Assembly: GCF_000002865.3 (NCBI RefSeq)
Contig: NW_001865044.1
Location: 195,879 to 232,212, forward strand
DNA length: 36,334 nucleotides
Direction: 5' to 3'
Source of the DNA: Monosiga brevicollis MX1
Taxonomy: Eukaryota; Opisthokonta; Choanoflagellata; Craspedida; Salpingoecidae
Made by a program: the position numbers and the translations under genes. Position 1 is the stretch's first letter. Each line of letters opens with the position of its first letter. This document shows, one piece after another, positions 1-11,600 of the stretch. Under the pieces are notes generated by a model. That model made no database searches and was not told the DNA's origin. It saw nothing but the letters and a program-made list of their open reading frames with translations.

Positions 1-301
1 TGTCATACTTTTTTTGCTCACACACACAGACTTTCTTGCGCGGAAGTTCAAAGAGAGAGGGAGAGAGAGTTATGAAAAGGGTCTCAGGCTCAGGCGAAGG
101 TGAGCGGCGGGAAGAGAAGGGGTGGCAGCGGCGTCAAAGGGAGGGGGGGGGGGGGGACTTGATTGGCATTGTTGGTGGGTGCTTGGGGCAGTTGGTGGAT
201 TGGGGTGGTACCCTGGGCGTTGCATTTTTCTGTTGAGCTCGCGCGTGCGTGCTGATTTTGATTTGGCCACGTGTTCAGGTTCGGCAGTCAGACCTGCAAG
301 C
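1..301. promoter_or_regulatory. Upstream region of DUSP12 with GA tract, poly-G run and E-box
   Basis: No coding exon could be supported here. It holds a GA-rich tract at about 51-69, a run of fourteen G at 143-156 and a CACGTG (E-box-like) at about 268-273, just before the first ATG of the phosphatase gene at 302. It is probably promoter and 5' UTR, and may include the end of an upstream gene outside the window. Promoter function is inferred from position only. Confidence 0.4.
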
Positions 302-2063
302 ATGTCTCGTGTGGATGATGGCCTGTACATTGGGAGCCTGGAGTTGCTCCAGGATCATGCCTTGATGGGAGAACTGGGGGTGACTGATGTGCTGTCCGTC
401 ATGACAGATTCAATTCTCGAGTGAGTAGAACAGTTGGACGCTGAAGATGCCGTTCGGTGTGACCGCTCGGTTCAGACCCGCGCCTGACTTTGGCCTTTGG
501 TCTTTGGCCGAGCAGGCTCGATTGCCGGTTCTGCACATCGGCGCTCATGGTACTGGTTTGGTCATAGACTGCTGCCCTCAACTGTCCGGCGGCAAAAGAG
601 CATCCTGGTCTTTGATGAAGAGCAAGCTGATATCTTGAGCTGGTTGCCCGAGGCGTTGGACTTTATCGAATCGGCACGAAGCGAGGATGGCATCGTCTAT
701 GTGCATTGGTAAGAGAACAACCTGATCCTTTGCGCTGTGCTCATTGTCAGCGAGTGTCTCTCTGATTGGTGGATCTCACTCCAAGGAATCTTCTTGATTT
801 TTTTCGCTTAGTCAAGCAGGCGTTTCGCGCTCTGCTACAGTGGTGATGGCCTATCTGATGCGCAACCTTGGGCTCAATTGCTCAAAGGCATTTCGCATGT
901 TGAAGGCGGCGCATCGCCCTGCCCTCCCGAATCCTGGCTTTCAGCAGCAGCTCCGACTGTACGTGGGCCTGGCATCAGCCCACGTGGAGTCACAAGTGCT
1001 CACAGCGTCCTCCTTGCTAGGTTTGAAAAGATGAAATGCACGCTCGATGACAGCAATCCGGACTATCGGCTCTACCGTCTTGAACACCTTACCGAGTCGC
1101 AATATCGTTGGTCTTGGCCACTCTCTTTCTCTCCGACATCGCCTATGCTTTTGAATGTCTTCCTCGCTAACCTTTTGCTCGGTGCGTGTCTTGGGTTTAA
1201 TAATGTGACCTCGACAGAGCAAGGCTGCGTAGAAGCTGCCGCCCTGGCGCCGGACCCCATGATTCAGGCACCCGCAGCGCCCAAGGCGGTTGTGCGGTGT
1301 GGACGCTGTCGGTGAGTACATGTTGGTGCCACAAGCCTTTGCGCCCGTGGTGACCCCTCAAATTCAGCCGTTTCCTTGAAAAAAAAAAATGTCCAATAGA
1401 CGGGTGGTTGCAACCGATGCCAACATGTTGAACCACCAGCCCGGTTCGGGACAAATCTCCTTCCAATGGCGCCGGCGTGATAGGTATGGCTTTCTTTGTG
1501 TATGAACTCTGCTTTTGCCCTAGCATCGCCGTCTCATGTGGGTTTGGGTCGGCTTTTCTGCCTTTTCTCCTTTTTCTCCTTTTTCTTTTTTTTTTTCTGC
1601 GAGGATTTAGGATGACAGCCATAGATACATGCACTTCATGGCTGATTGAACCTATGCAATGGATGGCTGAGGTCGTCAATGGCGAGCTTCAGGGCAAGGT
1701 AACACTTGTTGCAGGCGGGCACTATGTGTTGCATGGCGCGGAGACGTGGTCCATGTTCTACAAGCTCTTAATTGGTGAACTGCCCATAAACAGGTTGTCT
1801 GTCCCAAATGCAGTCATCGCCTGGGATCCTTCAACTGGGCCGGCGCGCAATGTTCTTGTGGAGCCTGGCTTACCCCTGCCTTTCGAATCAACAAGAGCAA
1901 AGTGGATTATATTACCCGTCAGCCACCAGCGACTCTCCGTGGCGACTCTGCTGGCAATGACGCGCCCGAGGCCGACGAAGAGGAGGCCACAACATCAGAA
2001 AACGAGGGAAGCGAAAGCGATCCCTTCGAACTTGACGAAGCAGAAAGGGAGAATGATGAGTAG
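302..2063 (+). CDS. DUSP12: Dual-specificity phosphatase DUSP12/YVH1, spliced, about 329 aa
   Basis: Eight exons fit: 302-420, 601-708, 812-962, 1031-1106, 1218-1311, 1400-1483, 1611-1698, 1794-2063. All have GT...AG borders and sum to 990 nt in frame. The catalytic loop reads HCQAGVSRS, with its Cys codon split by the intron before 812; this is the HCxxGxxRS signature. The C-terminal half carries the zinc-binding region typical of this family: CGRC at the exon 5 end, then CTSWLIEP, CPKC, GSFNW and CSCG in the last two exons, ending in an acidic tail. The family dephosphorylates Tyr/Ser/Thr and, through its zinc domain, helps release MRT4 during 60S ribosome maturation (established for yeast Yvh1 and human DUSP12). 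An intron at 1107-1217 has no stop and keeps the frame, so a retained form would also be open; removing it gives the usual family spacing. Exon 2's start is the least certain border: the model is some 15-20 residues shorter there than relatives. Confidence 0.93.
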
Positions 2064-2070
2064 TATGAGT

Positions 2071-2112
2071 AGTGTGTGTGCGTGTGCGCGCGCGTGCACT
2101 TGCGCGTGCGTG
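2071..2112 (+). repeat. Alternating GT/GC tract in the DUSP12 3' UTR
   Basis: Directly after the DUSP12 stop codon there is an almost uninterrupted alternating purine-pyrimidine stretch made of GT and GC steps. Such sequence is prone to the Z-DNA form. It lies in the 3' gap shared with the convergent NF1 gene. No function is shown. Confidence 0.6.
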
Positions 2113-2610
2113 TTTAGAGAATCGGGCATTGTTCACTTTGCTCATTGGGCTTTACATGTCTGATGATGACTACTACAATCACAAGGTCGACTAGTACCGG
2201 GATTTATCCCAAGTTTGGAAGATAACTCGTTCGATTGTCTGCAGACAGCTCTGGGCGAGCAAATTCACTTGGCAAAATGCGCCGCAGGCGACAGGGCACT
2301 GCCCTCTTGACCAAGTCACGACCACAACACAACAGACGATATCACCGAAATGATTATTGTAAGTACTCACAAGACTGGTATGTCAAGGCGCCACGCATAG
2401 CGCGTCCAAACACAAACAAAACATACCCACCCACCCACACATACACACGTACAATGAAAAAGCAGAAGAACAGCAAAACTTGTCAATCATGAAAATCGCA
2501 CCAACGAATGCGCGCACAGGCTCGCACGCATGCGCTTTCGACATCGAGGGTCGGGGACAAAAGCGAACGAAATCTTAGATCAAAAGCAGCGCCGCGAACC
2601 TGGCAGTCAC
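2113..2610. other. Convergent intergenic gap between DUSP12 and NF1
   Basis: This gap takes the 3' ends of both converging genes. No supported coding exon is visible. Short runs such as a CCCAC/CACACA stretch near 2425-2450 are simple sequence. I saw no canonical AATAAA in the needed orientation for either gene, so the poly(A) sites are not placed. Confidence 0.5.
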
Positions 2611-5600
2611 CTAGACCATGCTGTCTTCCGCTTCTTCACTGTTCGCTTGCTCAAGCATCAGAGTTGGCGTCCCGTTTCGGTTCCGCAAGACGGGCGAGCC
2701 CGGCGCTGTACCGCTGCGCTGATCAGTTACTACTTCGGAGCTTGGGCCACGGCTCAAACTGAGCGAGTCCAGCGACAACACACGCGCCCGCTGGCTCATG
2801 CTGATGCCGCCAAGATCCACGGGTGAGCGAATGCGCGGCCGCAGCACTTCTTTGGGCTGAAGCTTGTCTTCAAGCTGATGCTCTTTGGTGATGGCCATGG
2901 TCGATGCCACGACAATGTTAGCAATGAGAGCAAAGCGGCGATGCAGTTCCTCGGCCTCAACAGTCTGCTCGAGGGTGGCGGCATGGGAGAGGGCCGGGAA
3001 AGCGTGGCGCAGAACAGGCACATCGCCCGTCGCTGGCGCCACCACTTGCTTGAGCAACTCGTGCAAAAGGACATGGCAGCTTCCTATCACCGCCGGGTCT
3101 TGTGCTTGCGTCACAGCCGCGTCCAAGAGAGGAAAGAGGTCCCCGTGAATTGATGTAAAGATTTCGGGTTGGAGTCGGATGGCCTGGGAAAGAAACTTGA
3201 ACAGCAATCGCCGCTGCTGCAGCTCCTGACATTGCTTGAGTCGTGCAATGGTGAGGGTCACCATGTTAATCATGTCCTCCTGCGTGGCGTCTTCCACCTG
3301 CAGGAGCGCGCGATAACAAAGGTCGTCCTCGTTTCCAGACAGATGCACGACAAAGTCGTGCACCTCGTCAGCAATGGGCCACAGCACCGTCAAATACCCC
3401 AGCATGGAGCGGCGCACCTTGAAACTCGTCAGCGACAGCCGGGTGCTATTGCGGGCTTGCATACCTCGCTCAATGTTGAGTAGCTGCGAGAGAAGACGGA
3501 TGGTTCGCGTGACGGTGCCCGGTTGCGAGTGTTGCAGGCCCCGCACCAGCGAGCCGGCCATGGCAAAATCAAAGCTATCCGCAAAGCTCATGCCAATTGA
3601 GGCATCGAGCTCGCCAAACTGCTGCTGGCAGCGTGCGCGCGAGGGCTCCAGCACGTGAATCAAGGAATGTCCATCGACCACGCGATGATCCTCAAAGGCG
3701 GTCAAGACGGTCTCGATCACGGCCAAGGCAGAGGTGAAGAGGGCCGCTGAACCCAGGTGCAGGATGGTCACGGCCGTCCAAAAGGAGAGTGCGTGAAACT
3801 CCAAGCCCGACTCGCGAGGGACAACAACGGCCAAGAGGCGCGCTAGTGCCATCATGATGCTGTCCACGAGGTCGACGTCCTGGCGCTTTAACGCTGTGGC
3901 CAGGTTGTCCAGAATTTTCGCCAAGGTGGCGTGCGGCATGTGACGCGAGGTGGTGCCCATGGTGACAAAAGCCCGGGGTTGCAGGGCCGGGTTGGCGCGA
4001 AAGGCCGCTGCCTGGGTCAGCGCATGCCATTCGGAGCGCCAGCGCGCGTTGGCCGGCTCCACATCTTCCAGCGTCTCCCACAGATTGTTGACGAGGTGTT
4101 GGAGGGCATCCAGCTTGAGCGGAATCAAATCGCGCACCGAATCATCCAGGAGGGACTTTTGCTTGCGGAGAGACCCCGGCCCGCTGCGCCCCCGAGTGAG
4201 AAAGACAGCCTCGGAAGAGTCGCGGGTTCCACTGATGCCAAACTGCAAGTAGGTACGTGGAATAGTCAACTCTTGTAGGCGCACGCGCATGCGCCGTAGC
4301 TGTTCGGCGTCCAGCGTGAGCGTTGTGCACAGAGATTGCAGGATATTGATGGTAATGGCGTGAATCGCGGCCCGCACCTGCAGGCCGCCGCTAGCCATGA
4401 GCATGGTTATAATGTGCAAAAGCGCTGGCAGGTTGTTCTCCACATGCAGGCGGTCGTTGAAGCTGAGCGTGAGGAGGAAGCGAGTCAGGACCGCAAGGTA
4501 TGGCCAGCTTGGGTGCTGCGGCAAGCTTTCCTTGGCGCCCTGTGACGTCTGCCGCAGGCATTCAAGAACCTCATCAAGGATAATGCGCGCGACCAGCTCC
4601 TTATTAGCGGCCGCGAGCGTCACGGCACAGTCCGCCATGATTTCTGCCTCAGCAGAACCGGCACCGCATTCTCGCGCCGTGTTCAAAAACGCGCGCATGA
4701 TGCCGGGTACCAGTGTGCTAATCTTGCCCATGGTGAACCAGACCTTGGCTTGGAGGGAAGTATACAACTCCGGTTGCGTAATGGTGACTTTGACAAGGCC
4801 CAAAATGAGGACATCGACATTGCCTTCGAGGTGCTGTACGTTGTGCAGCCAGGGCTGCATGTACTCCAAGCACAAGTGTTTCTGTTCCGAGGTGGAGGTG
4901 CTGAGGCCCGCGAGGCACTCGTCCAAAAACTCGCTTGTGAGCTTGGGCTCTTGGCCAGCCAGGCGCTCCGACACGCTGATGATAAAGCTAGAATTATTTT
5001 CGGGAATGGCCAGACCGAGCGCCTCGAGCAATTGATTGTTGATGTTAAAGTCAAAGGTTGTGGTAACCGCTGCCAAGAGATTATAGGCGGCCAATCGAAG
5101 CTTGGGTTGTGCTGAGCCCAGGTTGAGGAGGGCCATGTTGAGAAGCGTGCCGGGCACGGCAGACGGCCGCATGACCTTCCACTCTGAGCTGATTTCAGGC
5201 TTGGAGAGCTTGTGCCGGCGCAGCACCTCGGCCACGGCCTTACTCAAGCGCTCCATGACGGGGACGGCTGCCACAAGGCTGAGCACATCGGCACCACGAG
5301 CATATTCAATCGTCATGGGACCGTCGTCGGCTGCGGGAAGAACGAGCTCGCTAATATCCTCCGTCGCATGTACATCGGTCAGCTGTGCCATCTGGTGCAG
5401 AACCTTGACGCGCTCAGTGAATTGAATCTGCAGGCCAGTCTCACCGACCCGCACTTGCACGGGAGTGGCACGCTTGTTGGTGCCTAGCAGGCTGACGTTG
5501 GTGAAATGCTCGGGCGCATCCAGTAGTCGCAACGTCGAGGCTGGGAGCTGAAGCTTGGGAATCTGGGCTTGCAGCTCTGGCAGATTGACAAAGGCCACCT

Positions 5601-8600
5601 TCTTGTGAAACTTGGAACCGAGCACGTAGCGATTGAGCCGCTTGGCCAGTCCCAAGAAAGCACGCGGCGCATTGAGCACATACACGCGACGCAAGTTTTG
5701 AGTCAGCGACGGCGGAATGAGTCCTGCAAACTGCTCGAGGGCCGGTCCACTGGGCTCATTGGCACGGCTAAACTGCGTGAGGTCCACAACCAGCTCAAAA
5801 GGCCCGCTGATCACGGGCTTTAGGGTCAGCAGTGCGTGGTACATAATGTGCTCCGCATCCAGTTCCCCCGTCATATAGCGGCGCGCGATGTAATAGAACA
5901 CGGGGCGGTGATCCTCCGTGGTCCCGCGCCGATAAAAGAGGTTGCGAGCCTCAATCTCGTCTGTCGGGGTGGCGAGGAACTTGTGACGCGCCAAAAAGTC
6001 CTCAAGTTTCTTATTTTCATCCACAGTCGCGCTATACGAATAGCGGCGATCGTTGCTCTTGGATTTTGGCGGGTCCCCAAGCTGTACTAGCAGCGTGTTA
6101 ACTTGGTCGAGTACCGAGCCACTGCCACCACGCACGGCCGACTGCAGGCTCGCCGGGTCCCGGCCAAGGCGCTCCGAGTACGAGTGCAAGACGCGATGTA
6201 AGGCCAAGACGTCTGATTCCTTGAGAACCAGCGTGGGGTCCTCTGCAGCATCTTCATTGCTCACGGTGGCCTCGGATGCCGGAGTAGACAATGCGTGTAC
6301 GCCCGGCAAGACCTCAAGTCCCGCTGACTGCAAGGCAGCTAGCTCGTCTGCCGCCACTTCATCTAGAGCGGAGAGTGCATTGAGATAGCGGTTCATGGGA
6401 TCAAACTCCCCGTTGACAAAGGGGTTGAGGCCTTGCATGTGCGGCTCTTTGACGCTGGCAAACTGCAAGCCGTTGGCAATGTTCTGCAGCACCTTTGATG
6501 CAAACAAAAGTGCGCGCAGCACGTTGAGCGGCAACCGCGTGCTGTCGGGCAGCAGCCCCTGTTGCACAGGGCTCACAATCGCAGGTGAAATGTAGCGCAA
6601 AAAGACGATTGCTCCCACGGCGCCGAGCTCAGCTTCAGGAAATTGGCTGGCCACGGCAGCGCGCACTACCATCAGGATGCCACGGAGCGAGGTCGGCATA
6701 TCTTCAATGCTATCACGTAGGCGAGTAAGGATAGCAGTGCAGAGGTCTTCGACGTTGTGGCGGCTTTGATTCAGCTCCTCGGGCGTTTGCTGTGGAGTAC
6801 GGTTGGGGTCAAGCTCGTAGCAGCGTTCATCCGCAATGAGGTCCTGCAGCACGGGCCCCAGTGTGTTGTATAGGTATCCGTTGTCCAGCACTCGAAACGC
6901 GTGAGCCACCACTTTGGTGGCTAAGCTATTTCGGCGAAGAAGGGTGCCTGCGTTCTGCGAGCGGGTCACTTCCTGGCGCACCAAGCCCCCACATAGCATC
7001 AGCAGGCTGCGCCGGCTCTGAAAAACAGCCACCAAGAGGGCAGCGAGATCATCCAGCTCGTCCGTATCCACAACAGATGCCAGGGCAATGGGAATGGCCA
7101 GGCTGGGGTCCAGGCATAGATCAACCAGCTTGCCGTAACGATCGCTCAGAACGCTCTCTGCCAAAGTGTCGAATTCAGCCCCCGATTGAAGAACGCGATT
7201 GAGCACTTCCGTAAAGGCCAGGCGCACCCCTGGATCAAAATGATAGCCCATGCCGATGGCATGGCCCAGGCCAACTTCGACGTTGGCTGCCAAGAGATGG
7301 GACATGGCCGATGTGGTCTGCTCGCGGAGCCCATCAAAGGAACGCAAGACACGCTCCTGCTGGAAGAGGGAGCTATTCGCCACCGGATCCAGGCGATTGA
7401 CAGCACTGCCTCCCGTCAAGCCGCCGATCAAGCCATTGGAGCCGGCGGGGGCGGCGGGAACGGCTCCTGCGGCGCTACTGCCCCCAACAACGGCACTACC
7501 AGCGGCGGTGCCGCTGATGCCGGTGGAACTCGTGGTCGGGCCTGCGGCGGCCGTGTGATTGGGGCCCGCTGCGTCGGCGTGGGCCACCTTGCTAGACCAG
7601 CGCTTGCTTGTCTCCCGGCGGCTGAGGGAGGCAGGACCAGGTCCATGCTCAGCGACCGAAGGCAACCGCGTGCGGCCGGGTCGCTCGGATCCCTCAGACT
7701 CCAAGCCTACGGCCGAAGAGAAGCGGCGGTGCAGGCTCTCCTTGGGTTGCTGAGTGGCGCGATAAACCTTGTGGTGACCACTCTTGGAAAGGGAGCTGTT
7801 AATGTCCATGGTCTCAGGCGAGACCTCAGGATGCAGCACACGATTGCAACGGTTCGTCAAATTCATGAGAAACGTGAAGTACTTGAGGAAGAGGCGGCTT
7901 TTGGCGGCGACTCGATCTTTGGGTGCGTCTTCCACGGGCTGCAGAGGGAGGCCCAGGAGTAGGTCGCTCATGGCGCTAACGCAGCTGACATCCAGCTCGA
8001 CCGAGGCAATCTCGCTGCCCGTGGGCCGCGTCGTCTCCGCAGTGGACACAAACGCTAGCAGTTTGTCCATGGTGCGATTGCGAAATTTGATCTCGTGTCG
8101 AAAGCTGATGGTGTCACGCAGAGCCATGACTCGCGACACCAGCTTGCAAAACCACGTCTTGACCTTGATGGCGTCCTGGTTGTCGGTGGAAAGGCGGAGA
8201 TGGTCCATGAAAACGTCCATCAGGGGCTCAACCTCGGCCAGGGCCAAGTACTGCAGGTGCTTGGACGTGTCCATGTCGAGAAGCTTGCGAACGGTAGGAA
8301 TGACCTGTTCCAGGTACGCCAGACCCTGGCTGCTGATGCGATTCTCACGTTGATCCGCCTCAAAAACATCCTGGCACGTGTGGTGAATGTAGTCGAGCAG
8401 GCCCGGGACAAGGACGGCGTGCAGCTCCGAGCTGAGAGCCTCCTTCACTGTCTCGCGCACGGTGAGGCCCAAGCCAGTGGGTTCAATTTTGATGAGCTCG
8501 AGCATGCTTGGAACAAATTGGCGCAGGTGTAGCAGCGCCGTTGTCGTGCCGCTGAGGTCAGCCTCATCCTTGATGCGCAGGGACAGGACAGAGCCGCGCG

Positions 8601-11600
8601 TGGTTAGAGTGCATACTCCACCGAGGCTGCATAGGAAGAAGCATTTGCTGGCAAAGTCTGGGGGAACCGAGCCAAGACCAGATTCACTCGTCATGCGCGA
8701 ACCCAAGTGTGAAAGGGAAGAGTTGTTGTCACGGGCAGTTTCTTCGGCATGACGCTCTCGTATTTCCTTCACGCGACCCTGCCATAACGAGAAGGCGGTT
8801 TCCCATGCCTGTATCGTTCCCTCAGAGGGCTGATAAATTTGCCGCAGCTCACGTGTGATGGTCTTTTGCACTGCCTTGAGGCTTCCAGAGGTGAGGACCT
8901 GTCGAGCCGAGACGACGACCTGTTTAAATACAAGGTGTTCGGCTCCGAGATTGATCGGGGTGGTTGGTTGCTCTCCTTCAGATGCGCTGCGAGCATGAGA
9001 CTGAAGCAGGTCGGCCTCCTGGCAGAGCATGTCAAGAAGGTCAACCCCGAGCTCCAGCTGTTTGCTACTGGCGCTGCACATGGACAGCAGGGCGACCACT
9101 TGTAGCTTCATGCGGGCCATGTACCAGCTGTCGTAATAAGTTTGTTGGTCCAAGTACGCGCGGCGCTGCGCCACGTAGGCTACGCGCGCTCGCATCAGAT
9201 CGCGCAAGACAGCCAGTATGTTCGTATCAAAATCGCGTTTGTAGCCAAAGAGGGGCATGGCAAGAGAAATGAGGACTGAACTGCCCGACTCCCAAAACCT
9301 AAGCACAACACATGTGCGGCAATGCCAAAGCCGGGTTGGGAGCGTGAACAAATGCACAGCGTTGAGTATGGAAAACACAAAAAATTACAAGCAAAACCGA
9401 TAAGAACACGAGACGAGAAGGACGCACCCGCGCATATGGTCCGTGGCATCCCAGCGATCAATCTGCTCGGGTTTGTGCAGCTGAATCAGAGTTTTGGCAG
9501 CCAACGAAGCAAGCTAAGCCGTTCGCGGCGGGAATGGGTTGTTTCCAAAGCGAGCATGGCGTGAGACGGTATGTTCGTGCCCAAGCACCATGCTTAGGTT
9601 CTTTTCGACTGGCCTTGCTGTTGCTGTTTCACTCTTTCTCGCGCGCGTCTTTCGCTCAAAGCCACGGGCAACGACATACCGGACTCAAGTTCACTTGCTG
9701 AAGACAGGAGCAGAGACCATTCATCAGCTGAGTGGTCTCTTGCAGCTGCTTCAAATCATTGGAGTCGGAGGGCTCGGGTACTATACTCGTGCTACCATAT
9801 GAAGGAACCGGGTCAAGAACGCGACGCGTGAGAAAAAGGTGCTCGTTCGGCATGCAGCACGTCATGCAGCGCAAAGTCCATATGGCGTTCCACACCTCGT
9901 ATGAGCTCGGTCTCGAGCTTCATTGTAAGTAGCAAACTTGGGTTCATTGTAAAGTACGTTGAGAATGTGCTCAAGAAGTTCAAGTTCACTTTGATGCTCT
10001 GCAATGGCCCTGCGTTTTTGCAGTCCGTGCAAGAATTTGAGGTCGCATGTGAGCGATGCGTGAAAACCATACACTATTGTATGGGTCAAGAGGGAAAGGG
10101 AGGACAGCGGCCCGTACTTCATGTCCTTTTTGCTCAAGCGACCGGCCTCGCCGTGCCGAGTGCCAGAGTTGGATGCAACTTGGCGCACTTTTTGCTGAAA
10201 AAGATTGCGAAGGGCAGAGCTCAAGTGCGACAAGCAGTAGTCAATCGTCGCATCGGGGCGATGCGCTAGTCACGCGAAACCAATCAGGCAGGTTGGATGT
10301 CAGTTGATCGCAAGTGAGCCGCAGTTGTTTGAGTGGCTCGCATCTGTCCTTGGGGGGCGAAACAGCAGCGCCACTCACTGGTGTTGGATTGATTGAGATT
10401 GAGCACGCAACGAATGGCGATGCAGCGGAATTGCGTTGGCGTGTCTGAAAGGGTTGCAAGAAACAAAAACAAAAAAAGCCAATACCGTTGGGGTGACATC
10501 AGCCTTGCGTCCAACGGCACGAGAAATCGTATGGGATACCTCACGCAAACATGAGCCAAGGGCATGAAGGGGGAAGGGGACGGACCGTCTTTGGATATGA
10601 AAGGAAAGAGGTAATCGTTCACCGTGCTGCGGTGGTTGAGCTTGTAAAACGCTGTCAGGCATGTCACAAGCAGATCCTCCTCTGGTCGTTGGATTTTCTC
10701 AAAGAACGGTTGCGAAGGGTCGAAGAGCTTGCCCTACAGCGTGGTTATGTAGCGCGACGTCGAGCGTGAGCAGTCGGCCTAGTGCGTGACCCTGGCCCTG
10801 TAAACCAGTGGTTTTGAACCCTGCCATACCTTGAGGTCGTTCTCAATGGGTGGTACCATGTGTCGCAGACAGGAGGTCTTTGAACTCTTCTCCACAAAGG
10901 TGGCTGCAATGCACAGCGTTGCATAGACCTTGACGGCCGTTTCTGACAGCGGCGGTTTGGCTTTGGTAAAAGCCTGGGGGTTGGTTTGAATCAATGAGTT
11001 GGCAGCAGCACTGGGAGCCAAGACACAACGGGGGATTGCAAAGCACGGGCTCGGGTCCGCTGGAGCATAACACTATGGGTCGTGCAGACTTACGGCGCGT
11101 AGACCATCCAAATAGCGACGCTTGGTCTTGTTCGGGTCTGTGTTTTGCGTTTGATCTTCCGTGTAAATGTTGAGGAGGATGTTGGGCGAGAGGAGCAGAA
11201 GACTGTGCAAAGGGACGCCAAGCGCCAGGATGAGCATGGGGAAACAATGGCACTTGGGCAGACTCTGCGCTCTCAACGCACCGAATCATCACGGGCCAGC
11301 ACGCAGCCTTGCGATTGATGGTTTTCTCGGCAATTGCATAGTAGGCTTCAAAGAGGTGATCACACTCTTGACAAAGTGGTGCATCGCCCTGACGCAGGCA
11401 CACATTGTGAACTTGACACAACATGTGTGGGAGCATGAAGGGTGGGCTGACCAGTCTGGGCAGCCGTACCTGTTGTAGGGTAATGAATTCATCTGGATAG
11501 ACATCCATCCATTTGTCAATGGCCACACAGAGACCAGAGGCAACGCCCAGTTGCACGTTCTTTCTGACAGTCCCAACCACCAAGTGGAGCTCACGCAGAA

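Noticed and set aside
7186-7962. Plus-strand 258-codon frame antisense to NF1
   Set aside because: It mirrors the GC-rich Ala/Gly insert and flanking coding sequence of NF1 on the other strand. The NF1 strand matches known domains; this one matches nothing.
9259-9378. Forty extra residues at the amino end of the long NF1 frame (MFSILNAV...)
   Set aside because: This stretch lies across and upstream of the 3' splice site at 9300-9299; FWESG after the site matches NF1 and the residues before it do not.
9656-10070. Apparent frameshifts in NF1 between about 9790 and 9930, suggesting a pseudogene
   Set aside because: A 104-bp GT...AG intron (9895-9792) with a pyrimidine tract joins the frames exactly; the shifted frames were chance.
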